The translations under genes and the position numbers were made by a program. Shown here one piece after another: positions 5,638 through 5,706 of a stretch of 5,706 nt of DNA (position 1 is its first letter; every line of letters begins with the position of its first letter). Below the pieces are notes generated by a model. That model worked only from the letters and a program-made list of their open reading frames with translations, had not been told where the DNA came from and made no database searches. The DNA lies in assembly GCA_947302865.1 (NCBI GenBank), contig CAMYWS010000082.1, forward strand, positions 1 through 5,706. The letters are read 5' to 3'. This DNA is from an uncultured Clostridia bacterium (GTDB lineage: Bacteria; Bacillota_A; Clostridia; Christensenellales; CAG-138).

Positions 5638-5664
5638 GTGTCAAGGGGACGGTTCTGTTGACAC
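5638..5664 (+). repeat. Palindromic repeat copy E
   Basis: The arms GTGTCAA (5638-5644) and TTGACAC (5658-5664) are perfect complements around the 13-nt core GGGGACGGTTCTG. It ends about 30 bp before the start codon of the gene cut by the right edge. TTGACA (5658-5663) is a perfect -35 hexamer pointing at that gene, but the sequence 17 bp on (TAAAGG) is a poor -10 box. The whole stretch 5484-5694 contains no gene that I can support, only copies C, D and E and the small hairpin. Confidence 0.9.
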
Positions 5665-5694
5665 TCATGGTCCAAATAAATAAAGGAGGAAAAG

Positions 5695-5706
5695 ATGAGA
5701 AGAACT
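5695..5706 (+). CDS. Start of a gene cut by the right edge
   Basis: A textbook Shine-Dalgarno, AAGGAGG (5683-5689), is followed 5 nt later by ATG at 5695. Only four codons are visible (MRRT), so the product cannot be identified. The very strong ribosome-binding site and the clear start make a real gene likely. A basic M-x-R-x start directly after a palindromic repeat would suit a REP-associated Y1 transposase, but four residues prove nothing. Confidence 0.6.

Noticed and set aside
4345..5664. Integron attC sites
   Set aside because: The layout of single genes between palindromes resembles a gene cassette array, but the arms do not fit the attC core pattern (GTTRRRY with RYYYAAC), one copy is inverted, and no integrase is visible.
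4345..5664. CRISPR array
   Set aside because: The repeats are irregularly spaced, one is inverted, they differ in sequence, and genes lie between them instead of short spacers.

Overview
The window reads as chromosomal DNA of an anaerobic, glutamate-fermenting bacterium, most likely of the Clostridia. The evidence is a near-canonical set of genes for the 3-methylaspartate (mesaconate) route of glutamate fermentation, in the same order as in Clostridium tetanomorphum and C. cochlearium, and palindromic repeats with a GGGGACGGTTCTG core that I associate from memory with Firmicutes. The species cannot be named from sequence alone.

Left part (1-3936, minus strand, GC-rich): reading with transcription from right to left, glmS (3936-3514), glmL (3496-2108) and glmE (2124-673) lie in tight succession. 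A 270-bp hairpin-rich gap follows, then the first 133 codons of mal, which runs off the left edge. GlmS and GlmE form adenosylcobalamin-dependent glutamate mutase (glutamate to 3-methylaspartate). GlmL is the ASKHA-type reactivating ATPase that rescues the mutase after coenzyme loss. Mal deaminates 3-methylaspartate to mesaconate. A strong intrinsic terminator lies just after glmE, so mal is either uncoupled from glmSLE or reached by partial read-through.

Middle (3937-4386): a divergent control region with no convincing large gene. It holds a candidate glm promoter on the minus strand (TTGACT-17-TACCAT), a perfect 16-bp palindrome in the glm leader, a direct repeat of a GCGATCGGCAT box, and a near-consensus plus-strand promoter (TTGACA-17-TACAAT) whose spacer carries a 6+6 inverted repeat shaped like an operator. 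A 30-codon reading frame starts almost exactly at the predicted transcription start of that promoter.

Right part (4345-5706, plus strand, AT-rich): the base composition changes abruptly. Two unrecognised membrane-protein genes (92 and 238 aa) and the first codons of a third gene are separated by at least five copies or part-copies of a ~27-29-bp imperfect palindrome. The regular repeat-gene-repeat layout and the composition break suggest acquired DNA. The most testable guess is that the repeats are REP-like elements and that the gene cut off at the right edge could be their REP-associated transposase.
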